Source: Lytechinus pictus (taxonomy: Eukaryota; Echinodermata; Echinoidea; Temnopleuroida; Toxopneustidae). Taken from it: DNA of 64,000 bases. This document shows, piece after piece, positions 10,491 to 25,400 of the stretch. Both the position numbers and the translations under genes were made by a program. The first letter of the stretch is position 1. Every line of letters starts with the position of its first letter. The stretch lies in NCBI RefSeq assembly GCF_037042905.1, contig NC_087245.1:11361501-11425500 (forward strand), given 5' to 3'. The notes beneath the pieces are model-generated. The model did not search any database. It saw only the letters and a program-made list of their open reading frames with translations, and was not told the DNA's origin.

Positions 10491-13400
10491 TGATGATGAT
10501 GTTGAAGATGATGATGATGATGATTTTGTGTTGATTCATATTAAAGTGTAGAAGATATTGTTTAACAAAACAAGTGCATGCGTAGTTACCAAGAGCATGT
10601 ATAGCAGTTCCATAAAAGAGCACTGTTGATCAAATGCCTTGCTCATGGGCATACATGTACATGTAAGAGCCATGGCCGGGATCGAACACTGGACTTTCAC
10701 GTGTCTAGTCAAGTTCCTTAGACCATGCAAGATATCAGGGGCAAGACATAAGAGACTTTGTTTGACACACATACATGTACTTTACAGCAGTGTTTCCACT
10801 TTGAAGGAAATATCCTGAATTCCAGGAAATTCTGGGAAATCTGAAAATGACAAATAAACACGATTAAAGTTGCAACTTGTAATATTCATGTTGTATTTAA
10901 AGAATCGTTTACCTTGATACATAGCTCAAGATTTTCAGCTCACTCCGCAGTCGCATTTCTTAGTTTTGTTCCTATTTTTGAAAGAAATAATTAATTCCTT
11001 GATTTTGGTCACTTGGACCAAATTTAGGCTCACTGTACATGTATTATTCTCTGATGTTTGTTAAAAATCAAACTTGAAAATTCCAGGAAAGTGAATTTTG
11101 GGAAATTTGGGATTCAGTTTCAGGAAATTTGTTTTGGATCTATGGAAACACTGCTGTACAGTAAGACACACAGCACACTTTGAATTCTCATTGACAACTG
11201 TGTGATTGAACTCGTTTGGACATTTTAACAAGTTTTGATGTTATGCATTCATATCGTCAACCCACAAAATAAGACAAATAATGCTCCAGTTAAGGATTGA
11301 GATCTTATTGGAAATCTTATACTTGTACATGTAATTACAAATTAAATCTAATGCAAATGTGGCACTCTATTGAGTACCCTTGAGTGTGCTTGTCACCAGC
11401 ACACTGTCAGTTTGCTACATACTACACATATGGACAAAAAACCTAGTGGTTTTTGACATAGGGTACTCCTATTTTCAAGCAAAAATTTGACTTTCAAGCA
11501 TGACTTTACATGTTGAGTATGACCTATGTATTTCTATAGATTATGTATTTGGAAATGTTAAAATACCAATTTTATTGTTATTGTTATTCTTTATTTATCC
11601 TCTTTATAATACCTAGGCTCTTGATCTTCAGACTGATGTGGTGAATCTTAAGGTGCCTTTTGGTAATGATAGCTTTGTAACACTGAAAGACATCTGCTAT
11701 GCACCTCTTGCTCCAGAGAACACACACTGTACTATTGAAAGTGTGCTCAACTACTTCCAGAATAGTCATGAAAATTTAGATAAAGTTAAGATGGACCCTT
11801 CACAGTTTTTCATAGCTGCCGATTACCATGAGCATATCATGTCATGTGTTGGGTAAGTTTCGAATAGTTTCAAAGTTTCTTTGATTTCTATTTGGATATT
11901 GACATATTCCTCCATAATGTGATATAAGCTTTTTAATGTTATGAGAATTTTCATCTCATTGAGTATTTATGGTACAATGTACATTTACCTTAAGTTTCTT
12001 TTTATTTTTTTTCTGTTGAGTACAGACTGCCATTGGCATATTCTAATTCACTATCCTTTTTTTTAATGTACTGTACGTGTGAACATCTTCATACAATGAG
12101 TTGGGAGTACAATCTCAAATTATGCTATGCCACGAATGTCAAATACCATTTATTTCTTTTTATGAAAAAAACATTATGAAAAAAAAATCCTGCTGAATAT
12201 TAATCATACCTGTACATTTACAAACAATTATCCTGGATTTTAATTATTTTTTTTATTTTGTATGTTTAATCCTGACCATGATATTATGCTGCTGTGTTCC
12301 TTTTATAGTGCCCCTGCATCTCTTAATGATACCACTGCATTACATATGCCTTGTTTGGGTACCTATGGTGGTCCAGTATTTCCCTGGACAGCTCTTGGTG
12401 GATATGAAGGTAAGTAGCGCTTGAGATACTTCAAACTTTGGAAATTTACTGAATGTGTATATTGTTGTTACAATTCAATACAATTCGTCAAAAATATTGT
12501 TGACTAAAGACTCCTCACATATTTCTAACTTTAAAAAAGGTTACATTTGTCAAAACAAAAATAATTTATATTGTAGTAATAATTATTTTTGATGCAGTGA
12601 TATACATTTTGTATGAAATAACATGTAAGTTGTAAGTTATGTTTTTTATTGTGATTTAGATTCATTCCATTGAGTAGTGATAATAATAATAATGATGCAA
12701 CTCCTTTATGATTATTTGTTTGTGTTTGTCAATTTGTTTGTTTCCTCTGAATTGATAATTAATTCAAATGTTAATTGACAAGGACAATGACTTTTTCATT
12801 TTCCTATGTCATCCATATGAGGATTTTAAAAAACTCAAATAATTACAATGTCTGAAAATATGTGATGAATTAACAAATAAATGTATCTTGGAATCGATTA
12901 TGTACAGTGATTAAAAATTATTTTCACTATTTACAAATATAATTATAGGTACAGCCATGAACAGATTATCAAGAGAAGATTAGAAAAAGTAAATTATGAT
13001 ACAATTAGTACATCTGTGACAGTAAATCATTAATGCAGATATAATAAAATATTAGTTATTGGTTCCTTTTTAGGCATTGCCCTTGAGTGCTTGTTGGAGC
13101 AGCATGTTTATTGATTATTTATTTCTGTGTACAGGTGATGAGTATAATCTCGCTGATGTATTGGTGATAACCTTCCCTGTGGTCAACTACATCACTGGTG
13201 ATCCAAGGCTTGAAAAGGCTATGGCCTGGGAGAAGGCATACATTGAATTGCTTAAGAATTACAGCAACTCAAACTTTACCGTTGCTTTCCAAGCAGAGGT
13301 GGGATACTATGAGATGAACTTTGTTTTGTTGCTTGAGCATATTTAGTTTTATAAGAAATGGTGTGAAATGGGTCAAATATACCATGGGGGATGTGCAGCA

Positions 13401-16400
13401 AAAAAAATAAATGTAATCAAAGCAAATTATTCAAAGGAAATTACATTATGAAGCACCCAAGGAGAAATAGAAACAGAAAACAAATTCAGTAACCTACCAA
13501 CCATATTGGTGGCTTTTAATGGCAATTAACAAAATACTTGGGTTTAATGGATTTGTACATTTGTGTAACTTGTTTACTCGCTACCCACAATGGACTCATA
13601 AGCATTGCTAGTAAGTTACAGGAATTGAAAGGATTACACTGGCACAGGATGCTTCATAACTGTCCATCCCTATTATTTTGTCCTGCCTTTTACTTCCATG
13701 CTATTTAGATGTAGCATAGTGATTTTTTTCTTGGTGATTTGTTTGAATTTCTATCAGAGATCTGTTGAAGATGAGATCAATAGAGAAAGTCAGTCTGACA
13801 TCCTTACCATTGCACTCAGCTATATCTTCATGTTTGCCTATGTGACCTTTGCCCTTGGACAGATCAACAGCTGCAGAAGATTGATGGTTCGTATTTACAT
13901 TCATATCCATCTCCTTTTTTTTTAAGTTTATGCCCAGAAGAAGTCTTTTATTTTACCCTACCCTTTAATAGGAATAATCCTTTGAAAAATCACAAAGATG
14001 TACACTCAAAGAGAAAATACTTAACTAATATAAGCGGACTATTTGCTTTTTGTCCTTTTATGGCATATTATTTGTTCAATATAGAATGTTATGATAACAC
14101 TGATATCACCCAACCACTGTAGATATGAAACTTCTGAATAGATATGGAGGACTTTACTCCAAACTGATAATCATATTTATATTTCTCTCTATCTGTCTAA
14201 ATGACCTCTTCACTCCTTCACCTTTCTCTCTTTCTTCCACTTCTTTAAACAAATATGTTTAAACATAACATGGAAAGGGAATGAAGCAATATTTCCTGAA
14301 AACAAGCAATTTGATATCTTGTTTGTTTTAATTTCATATTGCATGTGATCAGTAGTTCCATGCAGTTTTTCACTTGTGCTGTGAAATGAATTCATGGTGA
14401 ATAGCTAAAGAAAAGTTTGCCGAAAGACTTTTTTATTTTTGCTAAATCTCTCCCACATATTTCCGTTGTGATAGTATCTGTCCATCCCTATTATTTTGTC
14501 CTGCCTTTTACTTCCATATAATTTGTATGAAGCGTTTTATCTATCCAGCCATTGACACATTTTTATATTGTAATTTTGAAATGGTCTCATTCTGTAATAT
14601 CAATAGTTTTTGTTTGTTTTGTTTTTCATGTATTCCCTATTGTACTTTGTGTTCAACACAATAGCCATTTAGAGGGGCTAATAGCAACTTTTGAAAGCTA
14701 TTCTTAAAACATCATTGCTGAATTGCCCTCTATCACATACATTTATTTCTATGGTAGGGCTCATTCAATGTACATGTAGATATGACATTGCTCTCCTTCT
14801 TTACATGTATATCAGTCAAGGAGAGATAAAGATTTCAAGAATGTAAACATTATGCTTCATTATCACACAAGGTCAATGCTTCAAGTATCATTAGTGTGTG
14901 TGATTAAGAGTGATAATATGCACAATATTCAATGCTGTACCAATTTCCTCCTGGCAGCTAAATCTCTACAGTCGTTTAGTGGTAGCAATACATAATGATG
15001 AATCTTGTCATGTCATTTAACCTTCAATGGGCTTTGGTCAATGTTAATGGCTAATTATTCATCCTTCCATTGGTGCATTAATGTCATTCATTGACAGTTG
15101 TTTCAAAGTCCATTGCTCAGGTACCGGTACATGCCATGTACTTCTATACACAGTGTAATTTAATTGTACTATCTTCAAACAGTTTTCTTTTACAAGACAT
15201 ACATGTAGGACACTAGTATCAAAATCAAAGATTATTAGATTAACAATGATTGAAGGATATTTGTATCAAAAGAAAGGATACTTGAAATTATAATGGTTTT
15301 TCTTCCACAGGAAGTTAAAGTGTAATGTTACCAGCCATATAAACTACCAATATTTTTCATAATCTGGACTGCCCTGTATTGTAAAATAACCATAAACCCT
15401 CAAACTTAAAATTTCCAGTGTAATTCATTTTGAGATAATTAGTTCCATACTCTCTTGAATATTTAATAAAGAATTGTATATATATTTATCCCAGTCATTA
15501 TTTATTTTTATTCAGTGTCACTTTCATATCCATTCTAGATTGTTTAACCCTTGTATGTGCTGATGTTGCAATCTTGCACATTCGTACATATTCCACAATC
15601 GTAATAATTAGTTTTCTCCCCTACCTTCAAATTAGAGAAATTAATAAAAGGCAATAGTTTTTTGATAACATCTATATAATAATTCTTAATATTAATGCTA
15701 CAATATGGAAATCTTGAATTAAGGAAAATAACATGGAAACAATTGTCATTATTATCCCCCCAAAAGTAATTCAGCATTCACAGAGTTAATCAAAGTTGAA
15801 TCAGATGACAGTCTGTCATGTACAAAATGATGCCATAAATAGAGCTAATCAAACCAGATTGATTTTGTTGGAATTCTGAACGACAGTTAAACATGTTGTT
15901 CTGAATCTGTAGCTCGCTATAATAGCCAATGGGACGCTCATGTGACGCTCATGTGACACTCTAACAGTAGATATTGGTTTATCATGATTTATTAAAGCTG
16001 AGAACTGTAGAAACATCCTGGAAATGTAATATCAGAAGTCTCACATGTGTTTCAAACAGTCTGAATAAATACGGTGGTGCTAAAAAGTTAGTGACCCCAT
16101 TAGAAAATGCTGCACTCCTTCATGCCAACTGTTGAATGTATATAACAACACTACAATGTTCGGCAAGGCCAGAGAAACAATATTTGGTGAATGTTATATT
16201 TTATCACCGGATTTCACAATTAAATATCTAAAAGATGGCAGAACTTCAACACTTGTTCATTATTCATTATCTGGTGGGGTTCACTAGGTTTTTAGCACCA
16301 TTGGATTTGTTAAATATTTTTTCCCCTCTCATACAGTAGATAGCCTTAATTGGAATTAATGATTTAGTAGTATACCACACAGTGGTTGTGACAGAGATGA

Positions 16401-19400
16401 TACTACTATCACAGCACAGAAAAAAAAGCTAATGGCGCAGTCACATTTCCCCGCTACGGCGCATCAAAAGCAGCTATTTCAACATTTTTTGTACCAGCTG
16501 CATATAGGTGGTTTAAATTAAAATGTATAAAATGGCTGTTTTTGACTGGCCATACAGCCGCCGTAGGGGAAATGTGACTGCAGCATAAATGACATATCAG
16601 TCAGTCTGGAGTGTGTTGCATTGGTGTGAGTGTAGAATTAAACTTTTATGAGTAATGAATGGGTTTTGCATTTAGCCTTGGCTCGCATAACCCAAAATAT
16701 AATGGTCTTATACTTCAGCACATTTCCGATATACATTTCAAGTTTTACAAGTCGTGAATAGTGCTTTTGAATGTGATAGTACTTACTCTAATTTCTTGCA
16801 CTTGAAATCTTTGCAATATTCAATACATGTATGATACATGTACAGTGTAGCATGTAGGTTTTTTTTTTTTTTTGAAGGAGTTTTTCTTGCAACTTTACTG
16901 TGTAATTCCTCTCGCATGTATGTCATATACACTTCTTGACCAAAATTCAGAAATTCCATTAGAATTTTAGTCAATTTACAAACACTGGCCTATTTTAATT
17001 GGTGTATTACATATAGAACACCAAATTATGTATTCCCTGAGTCATAATATGCAGTATTGTAAATTTTTGTTGTACTTTGGACCAAAGTGCACTGTTTATC
17101 ATACAAACACTAGATACTTGAGCTATGTGTATGACTTCATGATCACATGTGATAAAATAACCTTTTACAAAAAGGAAGCGACTGGAATGGGTGTGGGGTG
17201 GGAAGTTTTTTTACTTACGTAAGGAAGAATTTATGCTGAAATTTTCCCACATAAGCTTTGCATGTATATACCTTCCTATAGGAAAAAGATATAGCAAAAT
17301 CTCTTTATGTATTTTAGACTACTTGTATGTATGATAAAGAAAATGAAATAAACATAGTGCATTACATAAATGTATGTTACATGTTTGAATTTCATCCATT
17401 GTATACAAGTATAGCGTGTTTTTTATGTTGTTCAGTATTATATATTTGTATTAATTTTTGTACAAACACATGTAGATTCAATATAAAAAATCATGTACAG
17501 TATAGCATAAAACATCTCATAGGGAGAACATTACATGTACATGTATGCTAGGTCTGTGCTTGGTACCATGTCTGTTTGGGGTGCAAGGATATATTGGGGA
17601 GAAATTCAGAATTTCTTGTCAATTTGTCTGTTATCCTCAAGTCTGACACTGGGGACTTGTTTTTATGTAGAGCTAACAGCCTTACAAACTCTCTTTTCAA
17701 CATTTTTGCACACATCACAAACTAAAAACCCAAACTCCAGTTTATCTTTAGAACTTACATGTACTTGTTTATATGATAAATGCCTCTTCAGAATTAGCTG
17801 ACTGGTCTAGAATAGTCAATGTACATAAATTAGTACATGTATATCTAGCACTTGAGCTTTGAAGCTCTTGTTAGAATGCTTCCTTTGGAGTGAGGACCAA
17901 CACTGAGGTCCAAGTAATGATTAGGGGTGTTGTAGCTCAGTGGATAATTCTCCGGACTTTAAACTACAAGGTCCGGGGTCCAAATCCCACCACAGCACTT
18001 GTGTCCTTTTGCAAGGCATTGATCTACGTTTGCCATTCTCCACCCAGGTGTACATGTAAATAATGGGTACCCGGTAGGAAGGAATTCCTTGAATGCTTGA
18101 GCGTCTGATCAGGATAGCCGTGCTAAAGCCGGGGAGATAGTATGCAGCGCTTAGAGACAAATGTCATTTGTATTAAGCACTATATAAATGTTGCATATTA
18201 TTATTATTATCATATTATTAATCAGTTATTTCGTTCACCCTTATTGAGTGAATACAGTTCCTCCCAGCCAGTCTGCTTTATAAATGTCATTTTATTCCCA
18301 ACATGGTTCTTTCAATTTTATTTTTGTCAATATACTATTGTGTATGTATTTTCTATATATTTCATGTTTTCATTGTAAGAAATGTACAGATTGGTTTTGA
18401 TAGTTCTGGGTTTTTTTCTCTCTCATTCTTATAAGATTGATTCTAAGATCATCCTAGGTCTATCTGGAGTGATAATTGTACTCATGTCTGTAGCATCATC
18501 TATTGGTGTCCTAAGCTGGGCTGGTGTTCCTGCAACCCTCATTGTCATTGAGGTAGTACCATTCCTCGTCCTAGCCGTTGGTGTGGATAACATCTTTATT
18601 CTTGTACAGAGGTACCAGGTATGTTGTCCAAGTGTGTTTTGTTTTATAAAAAAAGTCAGTCTACACCTTTCTTTTATATTGGCTATATAAAGGTAAAATG
18701 AGATGAATATTTTGTAATAGTTGTGATTCAATATTCCATGCAATGTTACAATTTAATAGTTCAAAAAGAAACAACCCTTAATTTTTATTCTCAGAATTCA
18801 TTTGTATAGTTTTAAGCAAAATACATGTTTACAAAAGCAAATATGGAACATTCTAGTTGTATTAACATGGACACACTATAAATGGAATTTACCAATGTAC
18901 ATGATAAATACAGAATATCTCTCATGAAATAGGCCTACACATCATGTTTTAATCTTATTGTAAAACTTGTTTTGCCCCTCTTTAACAGAGAGATCAGCGG
19001 TTCCCTCATGAGAATCGTGCTGAGCACATCGGTCGTGTCTTGGGTGAGGTTGCTCCGAGTATGCTTCTCACTAGTTCATCAGAGTCTATAGCATTTGGTC
19101 TTGGTGAGTATTAATAATAATAATATAGAGTATTTCTAAAGCGCCAAATCCACATTGATTATGTGCTCAAGGCGCTGAAAATATACTCGGTATATTATTA
19201 CCCGGCTGTATAGGCGCTAAAGCATTCAAGGAATAAATCCTACCATGTACCCATTCACCTCACCTGGGTCGAGTGCAGCACAATGTGGATAAATTTCTTG
19301 CCAAAGGAAAGTACACCATGGCTGGGATTCGAACCCACGACCCTCTGTATCAAAGTCCGAAGACTAATCCACTGGGTCACAACGCTCCATATTATATCTG

Positions 19401-22400
19401 TGCATTGGAATGTTTCTCTGCCTGTGTCCATCATATCAGTGTGGCATACATATTTCGCTTGAGATAGTTGTTCATCCATCCTATGTTGTGAGTGTGATAT
19501 TTTGAGACATGATTGACAGATTTTCATGTCACTTTATGTCTATTCTAACATGGCTGACTAGTCATCTCATTTGATTATAAATCATAAGGTTTAATGTTAA
19601 AAGTCATAGCTTGCTGAAAATCTTTAAAATAATATTTTTTCCCTTTCACACATTATTTTCAAGCGAAAAGCTTATCAATTTAATGGTGTTCCTGATTTTA
19701 AACTCACACATATGTGGCAGACTACAATGATAACCCATGAATACAAATATGAATTTAAAAAAATAATACGAAGCTGTAGCCATTTATGAGTTCTTTCGTT
19801 CTGTGCTAATATATAATGATTCCCTGAATGTGTACCTGAATTCAATATAAATTGATTTTCTACAATTATATTTATACAGGTGCCATGTCTAGTATGCCAG
19901 CAGTGAGAGCATTCTCTATGTATGCTGCTGTAGCTGTGGCTATGGACTTTCTTCTCCAAATCACTTGCTTTGTTGCTATGATGACTCTGGATTCATCACG
20001 TCAAGAGGTATGTCAATCTTACAGGACCATTATCTTGTACTTATGTATAGAGTTGTTGAAATATGGATTAAATTAATGGCCTATGGGAAGTTTAATTTTA
20101 CATATAGATCTTTGATTTTTTTTTTGCATTTTTCTTCTCAAACTTAAAAAAAAAGGAGTTTGATAGAATGATTAGTAAAATAATGTTCTTGAAAATCAGT
20201 GGTCCTCTTGCGTCGATTAGGATTTTGGTCAAATATCTACACTTCTTAGACTGTAGGCCTGCTAATTGCTTAAAAATCTGCTTCATTTACATTTTTAAAT
20301 TTCAGGCCAATCGCTATGAGATCTTTTGTTGTTCTACTGACAAGGATGCAGGCAAGCAACCAAAGGAACCTGGTATCTTATACAGAGCAGTCAAGAACTA
20401 TTATGCTCCATTCCTCTTCACGAGAGTTGTTAGAATCTTAGTGGTGAGTTCATCTATTCTCCAACTTTCATTACCGTGTCTCAGCCAATAGAAGTTGATT
20501 TACCCTCATAACATAAAACCTTGTAACATAAAGCGTAGTGATTGATCGTAAGGCTGATTTTTTTATGGAACATAAACAATAATCAATGCAATCAATCATA
20601 GAAATTAGACCAATATTATTGTTATTGTTATTATTGATATCCTTTTGCTGTTGTCATTGTTCTGTTGTACAAAATTTTAAAAGCCTCTTTTACTTGCTCT
20701 CAGGATCAGTAACAATAATGATTTTGAATGAAACAGAGTAAGAAAACAGTTCCTATACAGGGAGATTCTTGTGGCTTTTTTAATACCGTAGATTTACTTG
20801 TTTACATATGCCACCCAACTTGAGGAAACAGAAGTGATACAGAAAAGTGAGGATTCTAGAAAAGTGGATCCTGTTTCTGTATCTTAAAATTCCCCTGCAG
20901 GAAATCCTTCATAGTATGTTCCTTGTTTTGTTTTCATGTAGCATATTGTTGTTTTGTGTATTCTCTCTTTTCAGTAGATCTCACTTCAAGAAGTTATCAT
21001 GTGATTCACTTTAGAAACCTCAACAATGACACTTTAATTAATTCACAGTTACTGTATATATTACTTTCAGGTGCTTATCTTTGTTTTTGTCCTGTTTGCT
21101 GCATGTGCGTTGATACCATCATTACCAGTTGGTCTCGATCAAAAGCTTTCTATGCCAGAGGTGAGATACATTTCTGAAGAATATGGGCATTTTTGGATGG
21201 TAATAGTAATATAAAGTGCAGTAATTATCTATGCATGTTCTCCTGCATTGCAAGAGCCATTGGTACAATCCATGACATCATCATACTATATTAGGGGGGT
21301 AAAACAATAGATCACCCCCCCCCCAACAATAAATGGGTTTTGAATTTTTAGTTTTAAGTTGTCTATTATTGAGGATTGTCAAATGTTCAGAGGAAGTTTC
21401 AAATTGAATGTAAGTGATTGTGCCGTGGTGGCAGGAAAGAGGAAGTAGTTCATGCTCATGAATTTTTTCAACAGCTTATTGGCTACGCTAGCAGTTTATA
21501 TAACAATATAAAAAAGTGTTGGGATTATGTAGATTACATTAGATAACATTTTAACAGAATTGACAGATTTTCAATTTGCAGTCATAAACTTTTTTTTTTT
21601 TCAATTTAATTTGTATTTATTTCATTCTCGATAAAAACAATTATAAAGCAGGGTATGAGAAACAATATATTTACAAGCAAGAGTAAAAATGAAAATGAAA
21701 TGGTGAACTGCATAAATAAAGCCAAGTGGCCTTGTGTAAGCACAGTTCTCAAAACATTAATAACATGACATGGTATAGAGAAACAATAAGATAAAGAATT
21801 AAACATGATATATAAACAAGAAAAAAAACCAGAAAAAACAAGTAACACTGGGATTTTAGATGGAAATTTACATCCCCACCCCCTCCCTCCCCCCAAAAAA
21901 ACCTATAGCATGATATGCTGATGCTTAGAAAAAATCATATTGGTAGATATGTCTTGGTTTCAGAGCGTACTTTTGAATATTTTCCTACAAGCTTGGCTCG
22001 CACAAAAAGTGTTATATGTATTTGTCTAGTCAAAAGCAATTTGTGGTACAGGTAAAAAAAAAGGAAAGAAATAGCAGAAACACTGATGATGTATGAAGGG
22101 AGAGATAAGAGCACAAAGAAAAATGAAGAGTGAATCAAAACATTCATATTTTACAAGGATATACATGTCTGATTTGTTCCCCTCTGTCATGCAGGACTCT
22201 TACATGGTTAATTACTTTGAATCAGAAGGATCTCTTTTAAATGTTGGTCCACCAGTCTACTTTGTGGTGAAGGATGGTTATAACTACACATCAATAGAAG
22301 GACAGAACAAGATATGTGGAGGATCAGGATGCAATGATAACTCTCTCACATCACAAATTTATTTTGCCGCTGAACTTTCAGAATAGTAAGTTGTTGTTAA

Positions 22401-25400
22401 ACTCTTTTCTATTAAACTGGAGATGAGCGGACCATGCCTTGTGTCTGCAAATTTAAACAAAATATCTCTTGTTGGACCTGACTTTGTAAGGAAGTATATG
22501 TATTCTTCCTCTACACAATTATATATTTGAAATGTAGCTTTGATGAATAAGAATGAACTATGCATTCGCACTTTATGGTCCTGTCATTTTTAAGTCATTC
22601 ATTAATTTGAGGAGAGAATTATGAAAAACCCGAGGGCATTAATTTGGTTACAGAACCATTTCCCATTTTGCAAGCAACATTAATCTTTCTATAATACGTG
22701 ATAGTCCATTACACAATTACTAATCTCGTAAAGTGGAAAAGCTGCCATTTTATTTTCCACGATCCTAACCTGTGATGAGAAAAGTTGTGACAAGTTGTTA
22801 CTGCAAGCAGACTGAAGTAATGTTCCTGTGATATAAGTATTCATATCCAAATATTGTTCTACTTGTCATATTGTTATCTGGATATTTCTTTGTTTAAATA
22901 GCACAAGTATTGCACACCCTTCATCGTCATGGATGGATGATTTCTTTGATTGGGTGAAACCCAGTGGTGAGCTAGCATGCTGTAGGGTCAATCAAACAGG
23001 AGACTTCTGTCCTGCAACTGGTAAGTTATTCTCTATCAACCCATTCATCCAAATATCTGAGATAACCCAAGGCCTGTCTTTAGAGAGTTGGGATAGTTTC
23101 AAAACAAACTCAATCTGAGATTGACGTCCAATTGTGCAATTAGGAAATATGGTGATCGTATAAGCATCCTAAATCTTCTAGCAATTCTCCTGATGATAAG
23201 CATGCATCTATGTCATGTGATGAAAGTATGCTACAAAGTTATTAGCTTGGTATTCCACAGAGTCATTTCACCTCAGCCATATACACTTTTCATGTATTGA
23301 CAGATACCACAGACAACTGTACCTCCTGTAGGCCGCTTTCAGAGAAAAACGCAAGACCTACCTCACAGCAGTTTGAAGAATTCCTGCCTTTCTTTTTAGA
23401 AGATATCCCTGGAGTTGCCTGTAGCAAAGGGTAAGTTTGTATGCATGTAGGTAGAAATAGTAGGAGTAGCAATAATAGTAAGAATAGCATGATATTTGCT
23501 TCACTATCTTCATGTATGTGTCTTATTTATGTTTTTTTCTGTATTTGTCTATTTGTTCACACATCTGTTTGTCATAACTTTGAATATATATGGATTTAGT
23601 TTGTGAAACTTGGACAAAAGAGTAATCAAGTATCAGTAAACATATGTCTTCCTATTCATCAAGCTGTCTAGCTTGTATATTAATTTATCAATACAGTATG
23701 TCATTAAAGAGCACTTTCATTTTTTTCATAGCTGTACTTAATTTTCGTTATAATCTTCCTGTGTTAGTTATAAATTATATCACTCTCCACGTGCAAACAC
23801 CTAACAGTCACATAGAAAATGAGAAGTTTTCAGAATTATCTTGAATGTCTGTGCTGGGAGTCATGAAAATAAAAACGAAATTCCATGTGATGGGACAGAC
23901 ATAATCATACATTTTATTCAACATTTCTTCAAGTGATGTAAAATATTTGAATATAATTGGAGACTGGTAATGGTAGGTTTGTTTGTTGCATTGGACACAC
24001 GATATTTAAAATGGTGTGTTGGGCCTAGATTAAATAGACTTCTATTCATTCCAATTTACATGTCCCTAATCTACAAGAAACTGGTATTTGTCTTTATTTT
24101 ATAAAAAATTAATTTATATTTTCAGAGGCAAGGCTGCTTATGCTTCAGCAGTGAACTTCACAGATTCAACTAAGAATGAAATCAGGGGTGAGTAAAAATA
24201 TGAAAGTATATACCTTATTGGGGTTAAATTCATCCAATATTTCATTGGGTTTTTTTTATACTTATTTCTATTTCTATGATTGCCTAGTCAGGTTACTGGT
24301 ATACGTAATTGTAGTAATAATGGTATTACAAATAGTGATAATAATGCAGTTTATGTAGTGCTTGTATATAATCCGCAGAGTGCTTGCTTAAAGTGCTATG
24401 TTTCATTATTGCCATGGCTGTAGTTGGCCACTATCGAGGTGCTCAAGTGCCTGGTACAACTTGGTCGAGTTCAGCACAACGTGGATGAATTAAATTAGGA
24501 ACAGCACCCAAAGGAAAGTGATTTTCATTAATACTTTAGTAGATTAATCTTTACTCCCTTTTTCAGGTTGTCTGTCCGTCCTGTTTTTGTACTCTTGATA
24601 CCTAAAGAACCTTTTGACGGATTAACTTCAAACATAATCCAAGTATGGATATGGGAGTGCTGATGATACAATTTGGGGTCATAGGGCCAAAAGTCAAAGG
24701 TCACAGTGGTACATTTGAACTATCTCATTGTATGTTGTCTTTATTTGTAGCTACTTACTTCATGACCTACCACACCACCATGAGGAATTCTTCCACCTAC
24801 ATAAATGCATTGAAGATGGCTAGAGAGGTATCATCCAACATTACAGCTATGATGAACATCACTGACAATCCAGAGTTTTATGTCTTCCCATACAGGTGAA
24901 TGTTTATTGAAATATATTTTGTCTCATTTGTGTAGCAAGAGCGAGATGGAGGCTTTTTTATGCATAGAATATGAACATGCAGAACTTTGGATGAACTGAA
25001 TATGCTAGCATATATTTTTTTTCTGTATTTGAAATGTAGGTTATAGTAACGATAAAATGTAATTCTTAAAAGTAACAATTGATTCAGCAGGATGTATGGA
25101 ATATACTCTCCAATTCAACATTCACCCAAGGGGTAGGGGAAGGTTTTATCATTAAAAAAATCACTGATGATGTCAGGGACCACTGAACTTTTAGGACTAC
25201 AATGGAATTTCATTTAACAGCACAGACTTAGTATTGGTATCAAACTAAGCCTCTGTAGTTGTGTACATTAGCCTTTCAAAGGTACTGTCATGCATACAGT
25301 GGTAGTATTTGATTTAAAAGCTACACTTACCAACCATGCAATAAAACAACCCCTATTCTTATTTTACTTTTAGTATCTTCTATGTGTACTATGAGCAGTA

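Larger units (their letters stand above)
13887..18435 (+). other. Large NPC1 intron (4.5 kb) with several MITEs and a SINE
   Basis: No coding exon of the family is missing between visible exons 6 and 7. The intron holds MITEs at 16072-16303 and 16433-16585, a 2.5-copy repeat of GACGCTCATGT at about 15932-15960, and a SINE near its 3' end. Confidence 0.85.

Noticed and set aside
10267-10623. Frame rich in Ile, or Met on the other strand
   Set aside because: It is a translation of the GAT-type microsatellite.
21605-22090. Possible gene in the intron before NPC1 visible exon 12
   Set aside because: Low-complexity, A-rich frames on the - strand with no similarity; it lies inside a confirmed intron.
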